A stretch of 64,000 nt of DNA, taken from assembly GCF_003425985.1 (NCBI RefSeq), contig NZ_CP022985.1, positions 3,084,001 through 3,148,000 on the forward strand, read 5' to 3'. Source of the DNA: Mariniflexile sp. TRM1-10 (GTDB lineage: Bacteria > Bacteroidota > Bacteroidia > Flavobacteriales > Flavobacteriaceae). Each line of letters opens with the position of its first letter. Position 1 is the first letter of the stretch. Positions 17,308 through 24,892 of the stretch are shown here, one piece after another. The notes beneath the pieces were generated by a model. It was not told where the DNA came from, did no database searches, and saw only the letters and a program-made list of their open reading frames with translations. The translations under genes and the position numbers were made by a program.

Positions 17308-17970
17308 TTATATTGATGATTTGTAAAGTTGTGTGAACATCCAAAACCCAATATTCAAGAATATTCCAAATAGAAAAGTAAATAACCAAGCTTCTCTATA
17401 TGTAATAGGCTGTAGCGCTATATTAAAAATATCCAAAATTAAATATTTAGGATTGCTTAGAATTTCCCAAGAATTATAACGTAAAAATCGGCCTAGATAA
17501 ATGCCGAAACTTGATAGAAAAAGAAGTGTAATGAGTAGAATATCGTTAACAGGTTTCTTTATGTATGTTTTTAGAATGTTTTTCATATCCAGAACAGATA
17601 GATAAAATAATAATAAACCATTGCAAGCAAACGATGTTACTACCAGGATATCCAACCACAAATAAGAATCGGGGTTTAATCTTAAATGCATTAAATCCGT
17701 AATAATATATGGTGCATTTGGTAAAAATAATAACCATATGCCAAACCAAAGTATGAGCTTCATTTTCTTAATGTTTGGTTGAAGGGTTAAATAACTTGTA
17801 ATAACAAATGGAATGATGGCTAGAAACAAATTCCATATTAAAAACAAGTAAAAGAATGAGTGGTTTAATTTTATTCTAACCATTAGCAAAAACACACTGA
17901 ATATTAATGATATGACTAATACTGAATAAAGCTTAAATTGGTTGAAAAAGAATTGTTTTATGGTATACAT
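17308..17970 (-). CDS. DUF1361 integral membrane protein
   Basis: A 220-residue membrane protein with about six hydrophobic helices. WLLFLPNAPYIITDLMHL near residue 80 and SFGIYLGRFLRYNSWEI near 155 are the two signature stretches of DUF1361. No biochemical role is known. It is last of a chain of minus-strand membrane-protein genes running from 21462, and overlaps the preceding gene by 13 bases. Confidence 0.88.
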   Translation of the reverse strand: MYTIKQFFFNQFKLYSVLVISLIFSVFLLMVRIKLNHSFFYLFLIWNLFLAIIPFVITSYLTLQPNIKKMKLILWFGIWLLFLPNAPYIITDLMHLRLNPDSYLWLDILVVTSFACNGLLLFYLSVLDMKNILKTYIKKPVNDILLITLLFLSSFGIYLGRFLRYNSWEILSNPKYLILDIFNIALQPITYREAWLFTFLFGIFLNIGFWMFTQLYKSSI

Positions 17971-18341
17971 GACTTGATTGGTTTTAGTTCAACAATTAAA
18001 ACAGTAATGATTCCTAAGGTATATGCCACCAGATCTGAAAACTGAAAGGTGCTACCTAATATGAGTTTGGCTGAATGGCTGTTTTGTAGGTTTAGAGGTT
18101 TAAGAATGTTAACCAGTTGTAAAAACTCTATAGCAAAAGAGAAGGCTAAAACACCCATAGCAATATAAAAATGGTTGCCTTTAATAAAGCTTTTAAAAAA
18201 GCAATACATTAAAATAACGACCAAATAATCGCCAAATGTGTATCTTATAAAACCTTGAGTTAAGAATTTTGCTATTAGTATTTCAATAACTAATATTGAA
18301 ATAAAAAATAAGGTATATGTTTTATGGAATCTCAATGTCAT
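17958..18341 (-). CDS. DUF2809-like integral membrane protein
   Basis: I use the ATG at 18341 (MTLRFHKTYTLFF) because the frame's earlier ATG at 18401 would overlap the upstream gene by 56 bases. That gives 127 residues and four hydrophobic helices. FGDYLVVILMYCFFKSF and FAIEFLQLVNIL and FSDLVAYTLGI match the DUF2809 pattern. Function unknown. It sits between two other membrane-protein genes with 4-base spacing upstream and overlap downstream. Confidence 0.75.
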   Translation of the reverse strand: MTLRFHKTYTLFFISILVIEILIAKFLTQGFIRYTFGDYLVVILMYCFFKSFIKGNHFYIAMGVLAFSFAIEFLQLVNILKPLNLQNSHSAKLILGSTFQFSDLVAYTLGIITVLIVELKPIKSCIP

Positions 18342-18345
18342 GATA

Positions 18346-18648
18346 TTATCCTTTCGGTGGAAATTCAATAGATAAAATGACATAGAGATAAAAAATGGCA
18401 ATAGGAATGTTTAGCAGTATTATTCCGCATGTTTTTATGTAATCCATTCTATTTTCAACATAAATAGCAGACAATAGTAAATTGGCCAAAAACAAAATGG
18501 CATTTATAGCAATAGCTGCAATTACAAATTTTACCCCAATCATAATCGGTATTTGAGATTCGCCTAAGTATAGAAATAATGAGAATAGTATAGTTCCAAT
18601 TATGAAACTAATTAATGCAACCGATTTACTTACTTGTATTAAATTCAT
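18346..18648 (-). CDS. Small integral membrane protein
   Basis: The second ATG (18648, MNLIQVSKSVALISFI) is the better start because the first 14 residues of the longer frame are polar. The 100-residue product has three hydrophobic segments. I do not recognise a family. It lies downstream of creD in the same direction and directly before the DUF2809-like gene, so it probably belongs to the CreD transcript. Confidence 0.6.
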   Translation of the reverse strand: MNLIQVSKSVALISFIIGTILFSLFLYLGESQIPIMIGVKFVIAAIAINAILFLANLLLSAIYVENRMDYIKTCGIILLNIPIAIFYLYVILSIEFPPKG

Positions 18649-18732
18649 AGTATCTGTTTTTGAGTTAGTGTTAAACCTCACTCGTTCCAAATAAAGGAAT
18701 CGGAGTGAGGCAACACATCACTAACCAATAAA

Positions 18733-20109
18733 TTAACCGTTATTCCAGTCTATTTTTCTGGATACATACATAACGATTGCTAAGATTAAGAACAGACCAA
18801 TACTTCCTACTAATAGTGCATAGTTTTCTAACTGAATGATGACATAAATAAAGGTGTATAAAGCTGTTAATGAAAGCCCAATAAATAAGGGGAACTTAAA
18901 CGTTTTTAAAATGGATTTTGAATATAATGTGATGAGCACAATTACAGAAATCCCTGCAATTAAATAGGCTTTTAAGAAATTACTGTGTTCTGAAATGGAT
19001 ACCAATAAGGTGTAAAACATAGTGAGTGCCAACCCAATCATTAAATATTGGAACGGGTGAATGTTTATTTTGCTTAGTGTTTGAATTAAAAAGAAAATTA
19101 AGAATGTTAAGGCAATAACCAGAAAGCCATATTTGGCAGAACGTTCACTTTTTTGGTACTCGTCTACCATGACCATAAATTTGGTTCCAAAAGCAAATTC
19201 GTTTAGATTGGGTATTTTATTTAAATGCTGTTGTGAAAAGGCCCTATTTATATGCAACACCTTCCAGTCGGCTTTAAAGCCATTTTTTGATATTTCTTTA
19301 GTTTCGTCGTTTGGGAGGTAATTACCAATAAAACTTGGGTCTGCCCAATTGGATATCATAGACATAGTAGTGGTTTTTCCAATGGGAATCAATTCTATTT
19401 GTTTACTTCCGTTGAACGAAATTTTTATGCTGAAATTTGAATTTTCTGTACCGTTAATATTTGATTGGTTTAAAAAGCCTGTTTCCAAAACATCCAGATG
19501 ATGACTTCGGCTTTGGTTATCATCATTGTAATTGGTTTGAAACGTGTAGTTGTCATTGTTAAGCTTTATAAGCATGTCGCTTTTTATGCCTTTTAAGTTC
19601 GATGTTTTTATTATTAAGGTTGCTTTATCCCAAATAATGTCTTCGGTTTTAATGTCTTTTTCTGTTAAATCTGTTGGAATATAAAAACCAGATAATGTCA
19701 TATCGGTCGTAAAAACAGCCGATTCAAAATTACCGCGATTTAAAGTTTTTGAGTTGACATTTATATCGGTGTTTAATTTTTCTGGAAATATGTAAGCATA
19801 ATTAATATGTGTTTTAGTTTCTTTTAAATAGGTTTTTGTTTTCTCGTTAAAGGTTGTTGTTTCAGAAAATGTTTTATAGGGAATTTTTAAAATAGGGCCG
19901 TATACTAGAACGTTGTTTCCCCATTTTTCATTTATTTCGTTTACAACATCTTGTTGCCTAAAGGAACGTTCGCGAATAAGACTTTCAATAAAAGACAATG
20001 GTATTAATAGAATAATAATTAAAAAGCCTACCATAAGCATTCTTGCCGTAATAGAAGTTTTTAGCCAATTGCCAAATTTGTTTTGTTGCTGTGTGTTTGA
20101 ATTTTCCAT
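18733..20109 (-). CDS. creD: CreD-like inner-membrane protein
   Basis: A 458-residue CreD family protein. One N-terminal helix (residues 24-44) includes IPLSFIESLIRER, the family signature, followed by a periplasmic domain of about 280 residues and then five to six helices. Enterobacterial CreD is part of the CreBC regulon and affects envelope integrity. Here no CreBC genes are adjacent. Instead a winged-helix regulator gene precedes it, and a perfect 7-5-7 palindrome lies 19 bases upstream of its start. Confidence 0.93.
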   Translation of the reverse strand: MENSNTQQQNKFGNWLKTSITARMLMVGFLIIILLIPLSFIESLIRERSFRQQDVVNEINEKWGNNVLVYGPILKIPYKTFSETTTFNEKTKTYLKETKTHINYAYIFPEKLNTDINVNSKTLNRGNFESAVFTTDMTLSGFYIPTDLTEKDIKTEDIIWDKATLIIKTSNLKGIKSDMLIKLNNDNYTFQTNYNDDNQSRSHHLDVLETGFLNQSNINGTENSNFSIKISFNGSKQIELIPIGKTTTMSMISNWADPSFIGNYLPNDETKEISKNGFKADWKVLHINRAFSQQHLNKIPNLNEFAFGTKFMVMVDEYQKSERSAKYGFLVIALTFLIFFLIQTLSKINIHPFQYLMIGLALTMFYTLLVSISEHSNFLKAYLIAGISVIVLITLYSKSILKTFKFPLFIGLSLTALYTFIYVIIQLENYALLVGSIGLFLILAIVMYVSRKIDWNNG

Positions 20110-20127
20110 AGTTTGATAAATTTAAAG

Positions 20128-20146
20128 TACTTTGTATTTCAAAGTA
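20128..20146. promoter_or_regulatory. CreD-operon operator-like palindrome, copy 1
   Basis: TACTTTG-N5-CAAAGTA, perfect arms, immediately upstream of the creD start. The same arms and spacing occur at 21470-21488. It is the likely site of the winged-helix regulator encoded at 20201-20494. A REP-type palindrome at 20181-20199 separates the two genes. Confidence 0.7.
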
Positions 20147-20200
20147 AAAGATTAAAAAAATTTAAGTTTTTTTTTGGTTATTTCTGCGAAGGCAGGAAAG

Positions 20201-20494
20201 TTATTGTTTGTTAATTAATTTTTCGAGCGCGTCAATATGTTTTTTAAATTCAAATTCGCCCAATTTGGTTGTGCTATAACGCGTGTTTGGTTTTCTGCCA
20301 ATAAATTGTTTTTCAACTTTTATATATTCAGCAGCTTCTAAAGCTTTTGTATGACTAGCTAAATTACCATCGGTTACTTCTAAAAGTTCTTTAAGCATAT
20401 TAAAATCGGCATACTCGTTCACCATTAAAATAGACATGATGCCTAATCTAATTCTGTGATCGAATACTTTATTTATGTTGTAAATGATGCTCAT
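20201..20494 (-). CDS. Winged-helix transcriptional regulator of the CreD operon
   Basis: A 97-residue single-domain winged helix. FDHRIRLGIMSILM begins the first helix, LEVTDGNLASHTKALEAAEYI is the recognition region, and GRKPNTRYSTTKLGEFEFKKH forms the wing and last helix, as in the HTH_27/PadR-MarR-like group. It lies between small membrane-protein genes and creD, the layout usual in Flavobacteriia. It probably binds TACTTTG-N5-CAAAGTA in front of creD and in front of the first gene of its own operon. Confidence 0.88.
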   Translation of the reverse strand: MSIIYNINKVFDHRIRLGIMSILMVNEYADFNMLKELLEVTDGNLASHTKALEAAEYIKVEKQFIGRKPNTRYSTTKLGEFEFKKHIDALEKLINKQ

Positions 20495-20500
20495 AAATAT

Positions 20501-20791
20501 CTAACTTCCTGCTAGGGGTGTTCCAAAAACACCAACCGCAAGTTCTATCCATGTTAAAATTAATAGCATTAAAATAATTATGATTAAGGCTATTCTATTT
20601 TGTTTTTTGCTTACTTTTCTCAAAATAAATTCTATTGCCAGACCTATGCTTAGCAACAAAATCCCTGCTATGATAAAATCTTGAATTGACCAATTTACTT
20701 CATTAGTAAATAACATAGAAATCCCTGGAATTAATAGCAAAAAGACAACCAAACCAAGAATCGCAAATAATCTTTTATTTTTTAAAATCAT
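20501..20791 (-). CDS. Small three-helix membrane protein
   Basis: A 96-residue protein with three hydrophobic helices, at about residues 8-27, 37-54 and 66-86. No family is recognised with certainty. Its stop lies six bases before the winged-helix regulator's start, so the two are surely co-transcribed. Its position in the CreD operon is the only functional hint. Confidence 0.7.
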   Translation of the reverse strand: MILKNKRLFAILGLVVFLLLIPGISMLFTNEVNWSIQDFIIAGILLLSIGLAIEFILRKVSKKQNRIALIIIILMLLILTWIELAVGVFGTPLAGS

Positions 20792-20853
20792 GGTGACAAG
20801 TTTATTTGTTGATGCGTTTATTTGTTTATAAAACTGAAAACTGTAGCTGTTTA

Positions 20854-21462
20854 TTAATTAGAATCATACTTAAAATGCATCCAAGTGCCGTAAATAATAT
20901 GCATAATGCCAAAGCCCAAAATCCAAAGCCAAAAGCCATAACCAGGGAGTAGGGCAGCAATTAATCCTAAGACGATTTCAGTTAAACCTAAATAGCGGAT
21001 ATCTCCAATGCTGTATTTTGAAGCATTTATTAACGCCAATCCATAAAAAATAAGCATTAAAGCACCTACTTGTCCGTATTTTTGTTGATTTAAGATAATT
21101 AGAATGTACAAACCACCAACAACCAAGGGAATTAAAAAGTTAATAACCAAGCGCCGTGAGGTGGCATCCCAAACTTTAGAACCGTTTTTCTTGGCCTTTT
21201 TGGTAGTTAAGATAATACCTGTTACAATACTTAGTAATGCAACTAAAATTAAATCTAACAGTACCCATTTAAATATTTGACCATCAAGCATTAAAACTCC
21301 GTAGCTGAAATTCATCACTAAATAATAGGCAATGGCGGCTCCAATAAGGGCGTAAACACCAGCCATTATTCCCGATAGGCCACTTAATGAAATAAAGCGA
21401 GACGATTTGTTCATTAAATGCTTGATCTCGCTAATGTCTTTTAAATAATCTTTAGAATCCAT
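20854..21462 (-). CDS. Integral membrane protein leading the CreD operon
   Basis: A 202-residue protein. An N-terminal polar helix (MDSKDYLKDISEIKHLMNKS) precedes six hydrophobic segments. The phrase SLSGLSGIMAGVYALIGAAI after the polar helix is typical for this unnamed family, found beside winged-helix/CreD genes in Flavobacteriia. The palindrome TACTTTG-N5-CAAAGTA lies eight bases upstream of its ATG, so transcription of the operon is probably controlled there. Confidence 0.78.
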   Translation of the reverse strand: MDSKDYLKDISEIKHLMNKSSRFISLSGLSGIMAGVYALIGAAIAYYLVMNFSYGVLMLDGQIFKWVLLDLILVALLSIVTGIILTTKKAKKNGSKVWDATSRRLVINFLIPLVVGGLYILIILNQQKYGQVGALMLIFYGLALINASKYSIGDIRYLGLTEIVLGLIAALLPGYGFWLWILGFGIMHIIYGTWMHFKYDSN

Positions 21463-21469
21463 ATTAAAG

Positions 21470-21488
21470 TACTTTGAAATACAAAGTA
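21470..21488. promoter_or_regulatory. CreD-operon operator-like palindrome, copy 2
   Basis: TACTTTG-N5-CAAAGTA, with arms identical to the copy at 20128-20146. It sits next to the start of the first operon gene and 71 bases before the divergent DUF1801 gene. Confidence 0.7.
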
Positions 21489-21558
21489 AATAAATAATTC
21501 TGAATATAGCATCGTAAAATTTTGTTAAGTTTGAAAAAAGAATACAAATTAACTAAAA

Positions 21559-21936
21559 ATGAAACCTGTAGACGAGTATTTTTTAAATCAGAAAGAGCCT
21601 TATCAATCCATTATGCTTTATGTGCGAAGCATTATTTTGAATACATTGCCAGAGGCAGAGGAGCGTTACAGTTATAAAATTCCGTTTTATAATTGCCACA
21701 AAAAGCCCATGATTTATTTGAATATTTTAAAAGGCACCAATTATGTTGATGTGGCTTTTGTGCAAGGCATTTTGTTAGAAAAACAATTTCCTGTTTTAAA
21801 GAATGATAATAAACGCAAACAAGTACGCTCTATCCAACTAAAAACGTTAGAAGATTTAGACCACGCCAATTTTTTTGCATTGCTTCACGAGGCTTCCAAT
21901 TTACTTAGTAAAAGTAAAAAAGCTTGGTTTATTTAG
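21559..21936 (+). CDS. DUF1801 (YdhG-like) protein
   Basis: A 125-residue cytoplasmic protein. YSYKIPFYNCHKKPMIYLN and KRKQVRSIQLKTLED are the usual DUF1801 motifs. Members of this fold are uncharacterised and somewhat resemble iron-chaperone frataxin folds. The 3' end overlaps the convergent PepSY gene by eight bases, so no terminator separates them. It is divergent from the CreD operon. Confidence 0.85.
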   Translation: MKPVDEYFLNQKEPYQSIMLYVRSIILNTLPEAEERYSYKIPFYNCHKKPMIYLNILKGTNYVDVAFVQGILLEKQFPVLKNDNKRKQVRSIQLKTLEDLDHANFFALLHEASNLLSKSKKAWFI

Positions 21937-23479
21937 TTTTGGTGTGCTTTTTGTTTAATTTGTAATAAATCCATAAGGTTGTTACCGATAAAAATATCCA
22001 AAAAATATCTATAAAGAATAGTTGAAACTGTTTATTGCTAAACGAATTCCATAACCAGTTGTTGGTTACAATTCCATTTGAAACAGGAATAAGTAAGCCT
22101 AAAATACTGCCCATTAATAGTGTGTATTTGTTGATATAGTCAATGTCTTTTTTTATTAGGAAAAATGTAGTTAATAGCAACCAGCCTAGAAAATAAAAAT
22201 AGTATATAAAAGTTTGTCCTGATGGTTGAAACACCTTTACGGCAATAAACGAAGCCGCTGTAATGGGATACATACTTAAACAAATAGCCAAATAAATTCT
22301 AACAACCCAAAGGTTAAAGCGTCTTTTCTTTTCGGGAATGTTTTTTTTGTCGCGAGTGACTAACCATATCATCACACCGGAAATAATAACAAAGCAAGAT
22401 ATAATGCCTAATACAAAACTAACCAGTTTTAGTGCATAGCCACCATAATCGCCAAAGTGCAACCTAAAAAGGGTGTTTTTTACACCATCTAGGTAAGTAG
22501 TATTTGAAGGTTCTTTTTTTGAAATTAGTTTATTGGAGCTTACCTTGTAAATGGCTTCACCAGTACCATTAAATTTGGTGCTATAGTTTAAATGCCCTCC
22601 AACCAACACGTGCATATTTGCATTGCCATAATTAAAAACATGCATTTCGGTAACATTAAAATCGTCCCAAAGGGCTTTCGTTTTTTCAGCATAACTATTC
22701 ACGTTAAAGTCGGTTTTTATAGCGTCGGTTTCTAAATTGAAATGTGGATAGCTATACCCTAAATCGCCATAAAATTTAGCTTGGTCGCCATTATATAAAA
22801 CCATAACATTTGGAGCGACCAAAAGTAGTTTAATCATAAAAAAGGCTCCAGTTACGGCATAAACAAATTGAAAAGGCAAACCTATAATTCCTAAAGCTGT
22901 ATGTGCATCGGTCCATAACGTTTTTAATTTTTCAAACGGTCTGAACAAATAAAAGTTTGATACTATCTTTTTCCAGTGAACTAGAACCCCTGTAATAATG
23001 GCAAATAAAAAGAAGAAAGCAATAAAACCAGACAGATAGTAGCCAAAAGGGTAGGGTATTTGTGCTAAAAAGTGCAACCGATATAAGAATTCACCAAGCG
23101 AGTAAGATTCTAAGTAAGATGTTTTTGAATGGTCATTGGTGTCTAAATAAAAGAATGCTGCGGTTTTGGCATTTGTTGGTGCTAACGTATCTTTTGAAGC
23201 CGAAATAGAAATGCTAACTTCTTGTTCTACATGGTGTTTTCTTATTTCAATATCCCTTCCGTACAAATGGTATTTTAAATCCAATGAATCCAGAATGGTA
23301 TTAAAATTTATGGACATGTCATCAGTAATAGCTACAGATTCATTACGCTCCCAGTTCACAATATCATCTTTAAAGAATGAAAACGAACCCGCAAAAAAGA
23401 TAACATACAGTACAACACTAATAACAATGCCACTTACTGTATGTGTATGAAAAAGAATATTATAAGTTCTGTTTTTCAT
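21929..23479 (-). CDS. PepSY-associated TM protein (iron-regulated membrane protein)
   Basis: A 516-residue membrane protein of the PepSY_TM (PiuB-like) family. The N-terminal HTHTVSGIVISVVLYVIFFAGS is the family start. LYRLHFLAQIPYPFGYYLSG and FRLHFGDYGGYALKLVSF are the two repeated LHF signatures. LWTDAHTALGIIGLPFQFVYA holds another conserved histidine. Relatives act as ferric-siderophore reductases. It closes the siderophore operon and starts at the base where the DUF3649-like gene stops. Confidence 0.92.
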   Translation of the reverse strand: MKNRTYNILFHTHTVSGIVISVVLYVIFFAGSFSFFKDDIVNWERNESVAITDDMSINFNTILDSLDLKYHLYGRDIEIRKHHVEQEVSISISASKDTLAPTNAKTAAFFYLDTNDHSKTSYLESYSLGEFLYRLHFLAQIPYPFGYYLSGFIAFFFLFAIITGVLVHWKKIVSNFYLFRPFEKLKTLWTDAHTALGIIGLPFQFVYAVTGAFFMIKLLLVAPNVMVLYNGDQAKFYGDLGYSYPHFNLETDAIKTDFNVNSYAEKTKALWDDFNVTEMHVFNYGNANMHVLVGGHLNYSTKFNGTGEAIYKVSSNKLISKKEPSNTTYLDGVKNTLFRLHFGDYGGYALKLVSFVLGIISCFVIISGVMIWLVTRDKKNIPEKKRRFNLWVVRIYLAICLSMYPITAASFIAVKVFQPSGQTFIYYFYFLGWLLLTTFFLIKKDIDYINKYTLLMGSILGLLIPVSNGIVTNNWLWNSFSNKQFQLFFIDIFWIFLSVTTLWIYYKLNKKHTKTK

Positions 23480-23778
23480 TATAAAGAAATAGGGTGGTAA
23501 ATTTTACTTAAATAAACAGTTACCGAAAATAATAAAGTTAACAAAAGGTATATGCCCCATATTTTCCAGCCGTTTTTAGCCAAAAAAGCTAGAACCATTA
23601 AACCTGCCCAAGCAATAAATGCAGAAAATGCTCCTGTAATAATAACGTTAACATGATTTATCCAAAATGCCAATGCCATATGAAATGAAACCGATACCAA
23701 ATAGCCACCTATAAAACCAGCAGTTATTTTAGCAAATCGTTGCCAGTTTGATGAAAAATATTTTGGGTTTGCAGGCAT
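23479..23778 (-). CDS. DUF3649-like membrane protein
   Basis: A 99-residue protein with three hydrophobic helices. FAKITAGFIGGYLVSVSF near residue 15 and the late NGWKIWGIYLL fit the DUF3649 pattern. In proteobacteria DUF3325, DUF3649 and PepSY genes stand next to TonB siderophore receptors, and the same order holds here. It overlaps the PepSY start by one base and lies 11 bases after the DUF3325-like gene. Confidence 0.75.
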   Translation of the reverse strand: MPANPKYFSSNWQRFAKITAGFIGGYLVSVSFHMALAFWINHVNVIITGAFSAFIAWAGLMVLAFLAKNGWKIWGIYLLLTLLFSVTVYLSKIYHPISL

Positions 23779-23789
23779 GGTGTTAATAT

Positions 23790-24122
23790 TTAAAGGATAA
23801 AGAATTCGGTGTAAAGCACTAATAAAAAAAGAATTAAAATAGATCTTGGCTTTATAATTTTAACGGGAGTGAGTATAACTACCAAACTACCAAGAGTCAT
23901 TAAAGTCACACAGAAATGTAAAATACCGGCACCAATACCAAATGATAAACCAAGCAATATACAAGACGCAAAAAGCAAAGTTATACCTAATAACTTTGCT
24001 TTTTTATTGTTTTTATATGTCCAAGTTTCAAAACCAAATACGACGTTTTTTATAGCTTTTCGTGAGGTATTGTACAATATATAAAAGGCCAGATAAAGTA
24101 TTAAGAGCGCAATTGAAATCAT
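23790..24122 (-). CDS. DUF3325-like membrane protein
   Basis: A 110-residue protein with three hydrophobic helices, at residues 3-17, 44-62 and 68-86. The call to DUF3325 rests on size, helix spacing and position between the receptor side of the operon and the DUF3649-like and PepSY genes. Function unknown, with iron acquisition inferred from context. Confidence 0.65.
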   Translation of the reverse strand: MISIALLILYLAFYILYNTSRKAIKNVVFGFETWTYKNNKKAKLLGITLLFASCILLGLSFGIGAGILHFCVTLMTLGSLVVILTPVKIIKPRSILILFLLVLYTEFFIL

Positions 24123-24138
24123 GGGTGATGTTTATAAA

Positions 24139-24855
24139 TTATAGAATGGAATAGGTAGCACAATGCCAAATAAATTGATAGTCTTTACCATTGTAAGTTT
24201 CTGGAACTTCTTCTTTAGTTGTAGTTTCTACAATATATTTTGTTTTCCAAGGAAGCTTAAACGATACCATGCCATTTTCATCGGTTTCCAAAGTTTTGGA
24301 CCATAAATCGGCGACAAATACTTTTAGTTCGTTTTTAGCAAGTGGTTTGTTTTTGTAAAGTACTTGAAGTTGTACTTCGCTATCGTTTTTAGAAACATCT
24401 TTTACTATAATGCCAGCTTCATTAACCGCAGTAGTTTCAGTTATTGTATTGCCAACTTGCACTTTAGCTGTAGAATGATAATGCGTTTTAAAAATACCGA
24501 AATCATACTGCGTATAGTCAATCACATCAATTTCGTTATTGTTTAATACAACCGTGTAAGTGCCATTGGTTTTAGGTGTGAATTTTGCTAGGTAATGATC
24601 TTCAAAAGCGGTTGTTTCTAATTTTGTTTTATTTCCTTTTGCATCAATAACCCAAAGCGTAAAGTTTTTAACATTTGGAAAAGCTTCGCCGTTTACTTGT
24701 TCAATTACACCATAAGTATATTCTCCGAAATATACTTTTACGTTTTGTTCTATTCCTCTTGTTCCAGTAGTGTTGGTTTCAATCCATAAGTAATGTGCAA
24801 AAGATTGCGCTGTTACTGCTATTATTAAAGCCAAGGTTAAAATTGTTTTTTTCAT
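24139..24855 (-). CDS. DUF4198 periplasmic protein
   Basis: A 238-residue secreted protein. The signal peptide is KKTILTLALIIAVTAQSFA, and HYLWIE right after it is the DUF4198 opening motif. LQVLYKNKPLAKNELKVFV and DENGMVSFKLP form a beta-sandwich carboxypeptidase-regulatory-like part. QFIWHCATYSIL ends the protein. DUF4198 proteins often accompany TonB receptors for metals or siderophores, and this one lies 37 bases after the receptor gene. Confidence 0.87.
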   Translation of the reverse strand: MKKTILTLALIIAVTAQSFAHYLWIETNTTGTRGIEQNVKVYFGEYTYGVIEQVNGEAFPNVKNFTLWVIDAKGNKTKLETTAFEDHYLAKFTPKTNGTYTVVLNNNEIDVIDYTQYDFGIFKTHYHSTAKVQVGNTITETTAVNEAGIIVKDVSKNDSEVQLQVLYKNKPLAKNELKVFVADLWSKTLETDENGMVSFKLPWKTKYIVETTTKEEVPETYNGKDYQFIWHCATYSIL

Positions 24856-24892
24856 GTTATGTATTTTATGAATATTATAAATAGTTCAGTTT

